64,000 nucleotides of DNA, from contig NZ_VOPY01000001.1 of assembly GCF_007995095.1 (NCBI RefSeq), positions 87,001-151,000 on the forward strand. The letters are read 5' to 3'. This DNA is from Flavisphingopyxis soli (lineage in GTDB: Bacteria; Pseudomonadota; Alphaproteobacteria; Sphingomonadales; Sphingomonadaceae). This document shows, piece by piece, positions 16,123 to 24,173 of the stretch (within the stretch, counting starts at the first letter, position 1; the number at the start of each line of letters is the position of its first letter). The translations under genes were made by a program, and so were the position numbers. Under the pieces are notes generated by a model. It was not told the DNA's origin. It did not search any database and saw only the letters and a list, made by a program, of their open reading frames with translations.

Positions 16123-17013
16123 ATGCCACAACGCTGCGCCAAGCCATCGATCGCTCTTGCCACCGTCACCTCGCCCTCGTTCCTCGTCGGGACGCAGGTC
16201 ATGATTCACTCGTTCCTCGCGCACAATCGCTGGTTCGATGGCGATATCATCGTCTTCTGCGCCGATCCCGACGATCGCGTCGCGCCCACGCTCGAGGCGC
16301 AATTCCCGCGCGTGTCGTGCCGCCGGGCCTCGGCCGAACTTGACGCAGCAATCGATCACCTCGTTGCCGCGCGTCCAGACCTTGCCACCCGACGCGATCG
16401 TTTCCTGTCGCTCGAAAGCTTCGCGCTGACCGGTTATGACAAGGTCCTGTTCTGCGACAGCGACCTGCTGTTCCAGGGCGATGTCGCCGGACTGCTCGAT
16501 GGCGAAACCCGGCTCGTCGCCTGTCCCGATGGCGCGATGCTGCGCGGCAACCGGCGCGACCGCATGACGCTCGAGGAAATCGCCGCGGACGATGGTGACC
16601 CGTTGGCGACCAGCTTCAACGCCGGCCTGATGCTGATCGACGCCGCGCTACGCGGTCCGGCGATCGCCGAGGCGCTGCGCGCGCGGCTCGCGCCCACGGC
16701 ATGGCAAGCAGTTCTGTCGCAGCATACCGACCAGGCCGTGCTCAACCTCGAATTCCACGAATGCGTCACGCTGGTCAGCACCGCCTACAATTTGATGATC
16801 GGCCACCGGATCGATTCGCATGCCAGCGAGCCGGTCCGGCTCAGTGAGGCCAAGGTGCTGCATTTCAACGGCCAGGCCAAGCCATGGCGGATGGACCGGC
16901 AGCTGGCAGGCGCAAGTCGCGACGCAGCGCTTATCGAGGCGCTGCGCTATTGGTACGACGCCTATCTGGCGATGCTCACCGCGCACCATTTCAACCAGGG
17001 GCGGACCGCGTGA
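16123..17013 (+). CDS. GT8-like glycosyltransferase (lasso cluster)
   Basis: 296-aa protein with a GT-A type nucleotide-sugar fold. An N-terminal strand-helix (SIALATVTSPSFLVGTQVMIHSFLAHN) is followed by the metal-binding D112-S-D114 in VLFCDSDLLF and a later acidic block FNAGLMLID, as in glycosyltransferase family 8. C-terminal residues VLHFNGQAKPW match the GT8 H..G..KPW signature. ATG 16123 (5 nt after the previous stop) was chosen; the frame is open upstream. It overlaps the next gene by 4 nt. Predicted to transfer a hexose to the lasso peptide or to its phosphate (inference). Confidence 0.8.
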   Translation: MPQRCAKPSIALATVTSPSFLVGTQVMIHSFLAHNRWFDGDIIVFCADPDDRVAPTLEAQFPRVSCRRASAELDAAIDHLVAARPDLATRRDRFLSLESFALTGYDKVLFCDSDLLFQGDVAGLLDGETRLVACPDGAMLRGNRRDRMTLEEIAADDGDPLATSFNAGLMLIDAALRGPAIAEALRARLAPTAWQAVLSQHTDQAVLNLEFHECVTLVSTAYNLMIGHRIDSHASEPVRLSEAKVLHFNGQAKPWRMDRQLAGASRDAALIEALRYWYDAYLAMLTAHHFNQGRTA

Positions 17014-17828
17014 ACGACCGGGTCGTACGCGACGACGGAGCCCCTTCGGGCGGCAGCACGGCGAACCTGTTCATCCTGGCACCCAACAACAGTGGATCGA
17101 CCTTTCTGGCGCGTGCGCTCGCGCAGTCGAGCGGTGCATTGTCGTTGCCGCGCGAAGGGCAGCATGTCCCGGGCTTTCACGGGCCGAGCACGCGCGGCAC
17201 GGGTACGCGGCTGCTCTGGGCGGCGGACCCCGGCGCGATTGCCCTGTTCCGCGACCCGACTGCGTTCGATTGGATCCGCACGCAGCGCGCCTGGCTCTTC
17301 CACGCCGAGGCTGCGAGCCCCGACGCGTCGATCCTCGTCGTCGCGAGCCCGCCCTTCGTGCTTTATGCCGACCAGCTGCGCGCGCATTTCCCCGACGCGA
17401 AGTTCCTCATCATGGTGCGCAATCCTTATGCTGTCGTTGAAGGCATCTGCCGGCGCGCGGATCCTGGACCGATCCCGCCGGGTGAAGACCGTCGCGTGGT
17501 CGCGGCACGCCATGTCATCACCGCGATGCGGTACCAGCGCGACAACGTCGCCGCGCTGGGCGATCGCTCGACCTGTTTCACCTATGAGGCGATGTGCGAT
17601 ACGCCCGGCGCAATCGAACACGCGATCGCGGCGCTCATTCCCGCGCTTGGCGACGTCACGCTCGATCAGAGGATCAAGGTGAAGTCGCTCTACGACGAAC
17701 CGCTGCGCAACATGAACGCCGATCAGATCGCCCGCCTGTCGCGCGACGATATTACCGCGATCAACAGCGTCTTTGCGAGTGATCACGAGCTGCTTGAAAG
17801 CTTTGGCTATCGGCTGATCGAAGCATGA
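17010..17828 (+). CDS. Sulfotransferase 3 (divergent)
   Basis: 272-aa sulfotransferase-like protein. The PAPS loop is variant, LAPNNSGSTFLARAL (residues 23-37), and the 3' motif MVRNPYAVVEGI has Asn in place of the usual Asp. It keeps the family's C-terminal helices. GTG at 17010 overlaps the glycosyltransferase stop (GTGA), and the stop overlaps the next start by 4 nt. More divergent than the other three, so activity and substrate are less sure. Confidence 0.7.
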   Translation: MNDRVVRDDGAPSGGSTANLFILAPNNSGSTFLARALAQSSGALSLPREGQHVPGFHGPSTRGTGTRLLWAADPGAIALFRDPTAFDWIRTQRAWLFHAEAASPDASILVVASPPFVLYADQLRAHFPDAKFLIMVRNPYAVVEGICRRADPGPIPPGEDRRVVAARHVITAMRYQRDNVAALGDRSTCFTYEAMCDTPGAIEHAIAALIPALGDVTLDQRIKVKSLYDEPLRNMNADQIARLSRDDITAINSVFASDHELLESFGYRLIEA

Positions 17829-18589
17829 GTTCGCCGGACATCCCCCTGCCACCCTTGTGGATATTCCTGCACGTCTCCAAATGCGGGGGAACGACGCTCC
17901 AGGCGCATCTCGAAAACCATTTCTCCATGGACGAGAGCTTCATCACGTTTTCAAACTGGGGTCGCCAATATCGCAAGCGCCTGGGTCGCCCGGAATTTGC
18001 TGATCGACCTGCTGACGAGCGGATCAAGGCCAAGGTCCTGAGCGGACATCAGACGTATTACGGGATCGACGCATTGGTCCCCGAACCACGCGACGTGCGG
18101 TATTTCACCGTCGTGCGCGACCCGGCCGAACGCTGCGTCTCATTGTACAATTTCCGGCGCAGCCGCGGCAAGGCGGCGGGCAGTTTCGACGAATGGTACG
18201 AAAGCTATTACGACGTCGAGCATCGCAATTTCATCGTCGAGCATTTTGCCAGATGCCTTGCCGGAGCCGACCTCCCCGACCCTCCCGAGCGAAGGCTCGC
18301 GCTGGCCAAGATGCTGCTCGAACGCTGCTGGTTCGTGACGACGACCGATGCTTGGGACGCCGGCCTGGCGCTGGTCAGCGATGCCATGGGCATCGCGCAC
18401 GATTGGCGTCATTATCGCCGCGCCGACAAGGCTATCCCCTTGCCGTCGTCGCATCCGACCCAGACCGAGAGCCTGCAGCGCCATTTCACCCTCGATGAGG
18501 CGACCCGCGCGCGGATCTATGCCGACTCGGCGCTCGATCTCGATCTCTATCGCTGGGTCCAGGCCAATCACTGGCCGCGCACCGACTAG
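17825..18589 (+). CDS. Sulfotransferase 4 (Sulfotransfer_2-like)
   Basis: 254-aa sulfotransferase. The PAPS loop is HVSKCGGTTLQAHL (residues 16-29), and the 3' motif FTVVRDPAERCVSLYNF is at about 94-110. The K-C-G-G-T-T loop is of the PF03567 type. Last gene of the plus-strand arm. Its stop codon (18587-18589) directly abuts the stop of the convergent membrane fusion protein, leaving no room for a terminator. Confidence 0.8.
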   Translation: MSSPDIPLPPLWIFLHVSKCGGTTLQAHLENHFSMDESFITFSNWGRQYRKRLGRPEFADRPADERIKAKVLSGHQTYYGIDALVPEPRDVRYFTVVRDPAERCVSLYNFRRSRGKAAGSFDEWYESYYDVEHRNFIVEHFARCLAGADLPDPPERRLALAKMLLERCWFVTTTDAWDAGLALVSDAMGIAHDWRHYRRADKAIPLPSSHPTQTESLQRHFTLDEATRARIYADSALDLDLYRWVQANHWPRTD

Positions 18590-21500
18590 TCAGCCCTTGC
18601 TGCGCCGTACGACGAGTTCGGCATTGGCCGGGATCGGGCCGTCGATCCTCGTCCGTGCGCCATCGCGCCAGACGACCTCGATCCGGCGCACCGAATTCGC
18701 CTTGCCGAGGCCAAAGTGCGCCTGAGGTGCATCGGCGGAAGCAAAGCCGCCGCTCTGGCGGATGTCGCGCATCTGGCGCGTGCCGTCGGTGTTGGTGACG
18801 ACGATCTTCGCGCCGATCCCGGCCGAATTGCCGATCGCGTCAACCAGCCTGATCCATAACGCGCTGCCTGCAGGATGATCATTGCGATGAACGATCGGCT
18901 GCGTCGTCGCCGACGCACGGATGATGTCGACATCGCCGTCGCGATCGTAATCGAGCAGCAGGTAGGTCGATGTCGGCACCGTATCGGCCAGCCCTGCGCG
19001 ATCGGTCGCGTTCCCGAACCCGAGGCCACGATGATTGCGGTAGAAGGTGTTGGGCATATAGCTGCGATGAACGAGGAAACCCGTCGCGACGAACAGGTCC
19101 TGCCAGCCGTCCTGGTCGAGATCGACGAACTTGGCATTCCACGCCCAGCCGGGCTGATCGACATGGAGCGCCTTGGCACGGTCTTCATAGCTGCCGTCGG
19201 CGCGGTGCTCGAGAAAGACGTTGCGCCCCCTCACGCCGCCGACATAGCCGCGCGCGATCAACTGGTCGGCACCGTCTTTGACACGCGGCCCGTTGGCCAA
19301 TTCGCACATCTGGCGCCAGTCGCTCCATCGCGCGGGCATTGCCTCGCATGCCGACGCGTCGGCGCGATATCCTGACGCCATGATCGCACTGCGCAGCGCA
19401 CAGGCCGTGCGATATTGCGTTTCGCCAATCTCGTCACAACGAGCATAGAGCCCGTTCGCAGCGCGATAGGCAGCAACCCGGTTACGCAAATCGATGAAAC
19501 AGCGACTGCGGTCGTCGGGCGCGGTGCCTACGTCGCTGCAATAGGTTTCGCCGATCTTCCATTGCTCCTTCTTGCGCCTGAAGGCGATCTGCGCGGCATA
19601 GAGATCCGGCGAAAGATCATTGTCGAGATCGCCGGCATCGAGGCTCATGGTCGTCGAGGTCAGCCAGGGAATCAGCCCATCTTCCTTTTTCGTCAGAACG
19701 AAGCGGCGATCGCCGCGGTTGAGATAGACCTTGTCCGATGTCGAAACATCGTCGCCGATCAGGATGTCGGGGCGGCCGTCGGCATTGATATCGGTAATCA
19801 GCGAGGTGAGCGATTCGCCGGGCAGGCCGTCGAGCAATTGCGGCGTGAACCGACCCCCATCGTTCCACAGGATGCGGTCGCGCGACGACAGCAGGAAGGG
19901 CGCGTGATTGTTCCCCGTCGTTCCGATCGTCCAGTTGGCGGCAAGGATATCGACATCGCCGTCGCCGTCGAGGTCGGCAAAACCCGGCGCGCCGATCATC
20001 GCGGCATCGCCGTTGGGCAGGCGGACAAAGTCGGCGACGTCAAAGCCGCCGTCATGGTTCCAGAAAACATAGGCGCCGTGAAGATAGCTTGATGCAAACA
20101 GGTCGGGGCGATCGTCGCCGTTAAGATCGACGAACGCGAGCGCGTTGATGAAATGTCCTTCGAGCGGACCCAGGTCGACCGCCTGCCGGACAAAGCGGCC
20201 CCCGTTATTGGCGAACAGCGAGATGCCGCCATGCGATGCATCGCGCGCGATCGCGACATCGGTCCAGCCATCACCCTGGATATCGCCCGCCGCTATGCCC
20301 GCGTACATTGTATAGGGCTCGACCATCTCGGTGCCCGACAAAAACGGCGGCACGTCGATGCCGATTCCCGGACCGGACAGGCGCGTGAACGCCGCACTTC
20401 CGGCCGTCCCGGCCGTCCCCGCCATCGATGCCACAGCGGGCGCGATCGCCAGTCCGATTTGGCCAGCGCCGTCATGCGCGACCGGTCGGTCAAATGGCGA
20501 ATAGCCAATCGCCCCGGCGGAAAGTTTCTGGGTCATGCTCGCGCGGCTGTTTATCTCGGCGCGATCGGCCGGCGCATTGGCAAAATCCTTGGCGTCGTGC
20601 AGCGTCGCGATCGTATTGGCATGCGCTGCGGTGCGGATGCTGCCGTCGATCAGCTGCGCAGCGACGCCGCCAAGCGCCGCGATGATCGCGAGGATCGCCA
20701 TCATCGTCGCTGCCACGCGGACCGATATCGCGCGCGCAATGATGAAGAAGGAGTAGATGCTGAACGACCCCAGGCCGAGCAGCATCGGCACGACGAACTT
20801 TGCCGGCCAGCCCGAATTGAGCAGGACGACGGCCATGATAACGTCGAACGCGATCGGTACCGGCAGGAAGATCGCGACCGCAGCAACGACGCCAACCAGG
20901 AACAACGTCTTGGCCAGCGGACCCGACAACTCGATATGATAAAGCAGTTCGCTGAACGGGAAGATCGAGACCAGGATCGACCCCAATATGCCGGCGATGA
21001 GCATCAGCGGTACGGTCACCGCGGCGATGAAAGCGAGGTTGCGCAGATAGGTCCGCGCCAACCAGCCGAGCGCAGCGATCCATCCCAGACCGGGCGCCCA
21101 CAGTTCCTGTTCGGGACGCAGCCGTTCGAGCGTCCGTATGATCCAGCTGCGTGGCTGGTCGTGTTCGAGCTTTGCAACGGCGCCCGGGCTCGTCGCCGCG
21201 GCTTCGCGAACGAAGACATAACGCGTCAGCAGCGGGATGCCGACCAGGATAAAGCCGAGCATCGCTATGAGCTTGATAGCCGCCATATAGGTCGGCAGCA
21301 GCGCGAACGACATGCTGACCACGATGACATTGAGCGTCGGCGAGGCGATCAGCGCCGCGAGCGTCGTTTCGAGCCGCATGCCCGCGCCGTGCAGTCCGCG
21401 CGCGATCGGGGCAGCGCAATTGACGCAGACACCGAGCGGTGCGCCGATGACCGCGCCGAGCGCAGCATTGGCGAACGGATGCTGGAACTGACGCCGTTCG

Positions 21501-21826
21501 ATCAGGCCCAGCAGCGTCAGCGCGCAGGCCGCGAACAACACGCCGAAGGTCATTCCGCGCCAGTTTGTATAGCCCCAGTTGATCGCGTTGGCGGTGATGT
21601 CCCACCACAGGCTGCTGTTGGGCAGGACCTCGACCAACGTATCGAACGAGATGCCTGTCAGTGGAGAATCGCCGCCCATCGAGGCCTTGAGATTGAGCGA
21701 AGGGTAACGCGATTGCGTCCAGAAATAGAGAGCGATGACCAACGTCAACGCAGCAATCAGGATGAAGCGACGGTCGCGCAGAACGGCCCGCCCGGCCGGC
21801 GAGCTTGTCACAGTATCCATCGCCAT
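18590..21826 (-). CDS. Permease - FG-GAP/VCBS - ASPIC/UnbV fusion membrane protein
   Basis: 1078-aa protein with two very different halves. Residues 1 to about 400 hold many membrane segments of the ArsP/DUF318-type permease family, with C134-V-N-C137 followed by a conserved ARGLHGAG...SPTLNV block. Residues about 480-970 carry six D-x-D-x-D-G-type calcium-binding repeats (for example DLDGDGDVDIL, DINADGRPDIL) of a beta-propeller. The C terminus (about 985-1070) is an ASPIC/UnbV domain with GIGAKIVVTNTDG and GFASADAPQAHFGLG. The propeller is presumably outside the cytoplasm. It starts 49 nt after the ABC exporter in the same direction, so it likely belongs to the minus arm of the lasso cluster. 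Role unknown: transport, surface binding or immunity. Confidence 0.78.
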   Translation of the reverse strand: MAMDTVTSSPAGRAVLRDRRFILIAALTLVIALYFWTQSRYPSLNLKASMGGDSPLTGISFDTLVEVLPNSSLWWDITANAINWGYTNWRGMTFGVLFAACALTLLGLIERRQFQHPFANAALGAVIGAPLGVCVNCAAPIARGLHGAGMRLETTLAALIASPTLNVIVVSMSFALLPTYMAAIKLIAMLGFILVGIPLLTRYVFVREAAATSPGAVAKLEHDQPRSWIIRTLERLRPEQELWAPGLGWIAALGWLARTYLRNLAFIAAVTVPLMLIAGILGSILVSIFPFSELLYHIELSGPLAKTLFLVGVVAAVAIFLPVPIAFDVIMAVVLLNSGWPAKFVVPMLLGLGSFSIYSFFIIARAISVRVAATMMAILAIIAALGGVAAQLIDGSIRTAAHANTIATLHDAKDFANAPADRAEINSRASMTQKLSAGAIGYSPFDRPVAHDGAGQIGLAIAPAVASMAGTAGTAGSAAFTRLSGPGIGIDVPPFLSGTEMVEPYTMYAGIAAGDIQGDGWTDVAIARDASHGGISLFANNGGRFVRQAVDLGPLEGHFINALAFVDLNGDDRPDLFASSYLHGAYVFWNHDGGFDVADFVRLPNGDAAMIGAPGFADLDGDGDVDILAANWTIGTTGNNHAPFLLSSRDRILWNDGGRFTPQLLDGLPGESLTSLITDINADGRPDILIGDDVSTSDKVYLNRGDRRFVLTKKEDGLIPWLTSTTMSLDAGDLDNDLSPDLYAAQIAFRRKKEQWKIGETYCSDVGTAPDDRSRCFIDLRNRVAAYRAANGLYARCDEIGETQYRTACALRSAIMASGYRADASACEAMPARWSDWRQMCELANGPRVKDGADQLIARGYVGGVRGRNVFLEHRADGSYEDRAKALHVDQPGWAWNAKFVDLDQDGWQDLFVATGFLVHRSYMPNTFYRNHRGLGFGNATDRAGLADTVPTSTYLLLDYDRDGDVDIIRASATTQPIVHRNDHPAGSALWIRLVDAIGNSAGIGAKIVVTNTDGTRQMRDIRQSGGFASADAPQAHFGLGKANSVRRIEVVWRDGARTRIDGPIPANAELVVRRSKG

Positions 21827-21875
21827 CCCCCCCGCGCGTATCGCCGCTAATGCCTAAAGTGGATTAACTCTTTAA

Positions 21876-23633
21876 TCAAACGCTTCCGCCTGCCACTCCG
21901 TCCTCCGCTATCACGATGCGATAGTCGGCCATCGCGTTGAGCGCGGTCGAGTGGCTGATGCAGATGATGCACTTTGTTTCCGCCAGGGTGCGCAAACGTT
22001 CGAATATCTCGGCCTCGAGCGCGGCATCGACCGCCGACGTCGCCTCGTCGATGATCAATATCGCCGAGGGACGCAGCAACGTGCGGGCAAGGCACAGCCG
22101 CTGCCGCTCGCCACCCGACAACCGGCTGCCGCCGTCGCGGATCGAATGGTCGAGCCCTTCGGGCAGGTCGGCGACGAGATCCTTTGCTCCCGCCGTCGCC
22201 AGCGCATCCCACAACGCCGCATCGCTCGGCGCGAGATTGGGCCAGCAGAGATTTTCGCGAACGCTGCCATCGAACAGGAACGGCTCCTGCGGTGCAAAGG
22301 CGATCCGCGCCTGCCACGCCGGGCACTGCGATGCGGTGAGCGCCAGCGGCCCCGCCACGACCGTTCCCGCGCTCGGCAGGTAAAGTCCGGCGAGGAGCTC
22401 TGCCAGTGTCGACTTGCCCGCCCCCGACGGACCGCCGACATGGACCAGGCCGGTTGCCGGGATGTCGATATGCGCGGCCGACAGCAGCGTCTTTTCGGCG
22501 CCTTCCTCTCGCGTCGTCACCGTCACGTCGCGCAGTGAAATCGGGTAAGGCGTCGCATCGAACCGCGCGGGCGGCTGGTCGATCTCACGGCCATTGGGGC
22601 GCTGGCGCTCCATGTCGCGGCGCAACCGTTCGGCAACCGCATAAGCGGGCAAGGCGAAGGCAACCGACTGGAGACCCGACAGCGCGGTCGAAAGCGTCGG
22701 CACCAGCCGGATGATCACCGCTCCCATGACGAGCAGCTCGGCGCCCTTGAGTCCGACCAATCCGTAGCCGATCATCAGCAGCGCGACCGCGGCCGCCGCG
22801 CCGAGCAATTCGATCGCGCGGCGCATGCGCCCCTGCTGTGTCGCAAAGTCGATAGAGATCGCGCGCGTATCGGCAATCGCGGCATCGAACCCGCCAATAA
22901 AAACCGTCTCTGCGCCATAGACCTTGGCCGCCTTCAGTCCTTCGAGGAAGCGCGTGGTCCAGTTCATGACCTTGCGGTTGCGCAGGCTCAACGTTTCACC
23001 CAGCCGTCCGCTGCGACGGCTCCAGACCAGCGCCGTCGCGGTCGCCAGCGCGATAACGCCGAGCAGGATCAGGCCGATCGCGGGGCTGACCACGAACCCC
23101 GAGACGACATAGGCGGCAACCAGCGTCACGGTGACGAGCAACCGTGTCAGGAACTGGATCGCGACCGATATCCGGGCGATGTTCGTCGTCATGTTGTTGA
23201 GCAGATCGGCGCGTTGCATGCGCCGGATGACGGGCCAGTCGGCATAGGCGATCGTCGCGAACAGGCGGCTGCGCAGGTAATCGACATAGCCTTGCGTCAG
23301 CAGCGCCATGCGCCGGTCGCGGTGGATCAGGACGACCGATCGGACGAGCATCACCACCAGGAAGATGGCGCACAACAGCGCCATCTTCTCGATCACCTGA
23401 TCGAATCCCCATGCGTTCAGCTGCACGTCCATCTTGGCTGAAAGCGACCCCGGCCTGGTTTCGCTGGCAAAAACGAGCTGTGAAATCGGCAGCAGCATGA
23501 CGAGGCCGATCCCCTCGAGCACGCTCGCAATCGTGACGACCAGGATCGCAACGGGCAACCGCCGCCCGGCATAGCGATGGATCGACGCGATCAGCTCTCG
23601 CCAGTCTCCCGCAGATTCGATCGGCTCTTGCAC
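21876..23633 (-). CDS. ABC exporter with fused membrane and ATPase domains (lasso protein D)
   Basis: 585-aa half-transporter. Membrane segments run to about residue 335. The ATPase domain has Walker A G401-T409 (GPSGAGKST), signature LSGGERQ 505-511 and Walker B ILIIDE 525-530. This type (D) exports mature lasso peptides and confers self-resistance in known clusters. Start is GTG 23633, 6 nt after the B2 stop, so B2 and D are one operon. Export of the local lasso peptide is an inference from context. Confidence 0.88.
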   Translation of the reverse strand: MQEPIESAGDWRELIASIHRYAGRRLPVAILVVTIASVLEGIGLVMLLPISQLVFASETRPGSLSAKMDVQLNAWGFDQVIEKMALLCAIFLVVMLVRSVVLIHRDRRMALLTQGYVDYLRSRLFATIAYADWPVIRRMQRADLLNNMTTNIARISVAIQFLTRLLVTVTLVAAYVVSGFVVSPAIGLILLGVIALATATALVWSRRSGRLGETLSLRNRKVMNWTTRFLEGLKAAKVYGAETVFIGGFDAAIADTRAISIDFATQQGRMRRAIELLGAAAAVALLMIGYGLVGLKGAELLVMGAVIIRLVPTLSTALSGLQSVAFALPAYAVAERLRRDMERQRPNGREIDQPPARFDATPYPISLRDVTVTTREEGAEKTLLSAAHIDIPATGLVHVGGPSGAGKSTLAELLAGLYLPSAGTVVAGPLALTASQCPAWQARIAFAPQEPFLFDGSVRENLCWPNLAPSDAALWDALATAGAKDLVADLPEGLDHSIRDGGSRLSGGERQRLCLARTLLRPSAILIIDEATSAVDAALEAEIFERLRTLAETKCIICISHSTALNAMADYRIVIAEDGVAGGSV

Positions 23634-23639
23634 GAGGCC

Positions 23640-24173
23640 CTAGCTATCCGACCGGCGATTGGTGAACGCGCGATAGCTTGCAAGCTCTTCCTGGCCGGTC
23701 AGGCAGACGCCGCCGAGCATCAGCCAGGCATGGAGGTCGAACGGCTGAGCATCCTGGCCCGGGCGCGCGCCGAAATGGATCTGGGTCGCGATGTTGCGGC
23801 GCCGGAGCATCCAGCGCGCGGCCATCGCCTGCGGCAGGCAGACCGCTTCGAACGGCATTCGCGAGGCCGTCCGACGGACGTGCCGGCCGACCGACCTGGC
23901 CCGTGCCAACGTCGCGTTATCGGTTGCCAGTGGCGCCTCGTCGCCTTCCGGTGGGGCGATCGGACCGATCGTCCGCCGCCAGAAGCGGAACGGCACGAAC
24001 CTGACGAGCAGCCGCGCGACCGCGAGCGCCGATACCGCCTCGACCCATGCTCCGCTGCGTCGTACGACCTTGCTGATTGCGCCCACTCCCATGGCGATCA
24101 CTATGGACGAGACGGTGCGATTGGCAAGATACGCGCCCTCGCGCCCGCGCTGGCGAAATCGCGCCCGGCTCAT
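23640..24173 (-). CDS. Lasso leader protease B2 (transglutaminase-like, Transglut_core3)
   Basis: 177-aa protease that, with B1, removes the leader peptide. Catalytic residues of the transglutaminase-like fold are visible: C112 in EAVCLPQAMAARWML and H148 in FDLHAWLML, with D146 beside it. The spacing and the LPQAMA...R motif are typical for B2 proteins. The open frame runs upstream, but the ATG at 24173 overlaps the nucleotidyltransferase stop (ATGA) and gives a normal length. Together with B1 (13083-13367) it completes the split protease. Confidence 0.88.
   Translation of the reverse strand: MSRARFRQRGREGAYLANRTVSSIVIAMGVGAISKVVRRSGAWVEAVSALAVARLLVRFVPFRFWRRTIGPIAPPEGDEAPLATDNATLARARSVGRHVRRTASRMPFEAVCLPQAMAARWMLRRRNIATQIHFGARPGQDAQPFDLHAWLMLGGVCLTGQEELASYRAFTNRRSDS

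Noticed and set aside
20153-21850. Long open frame of about 565 codons on the plus strand
   Set aside because: It lies entirely antisense to the permease/UnbV fusion, has a strongly Arg/Asp-rich composition and no domain; a GC-rich shadow.
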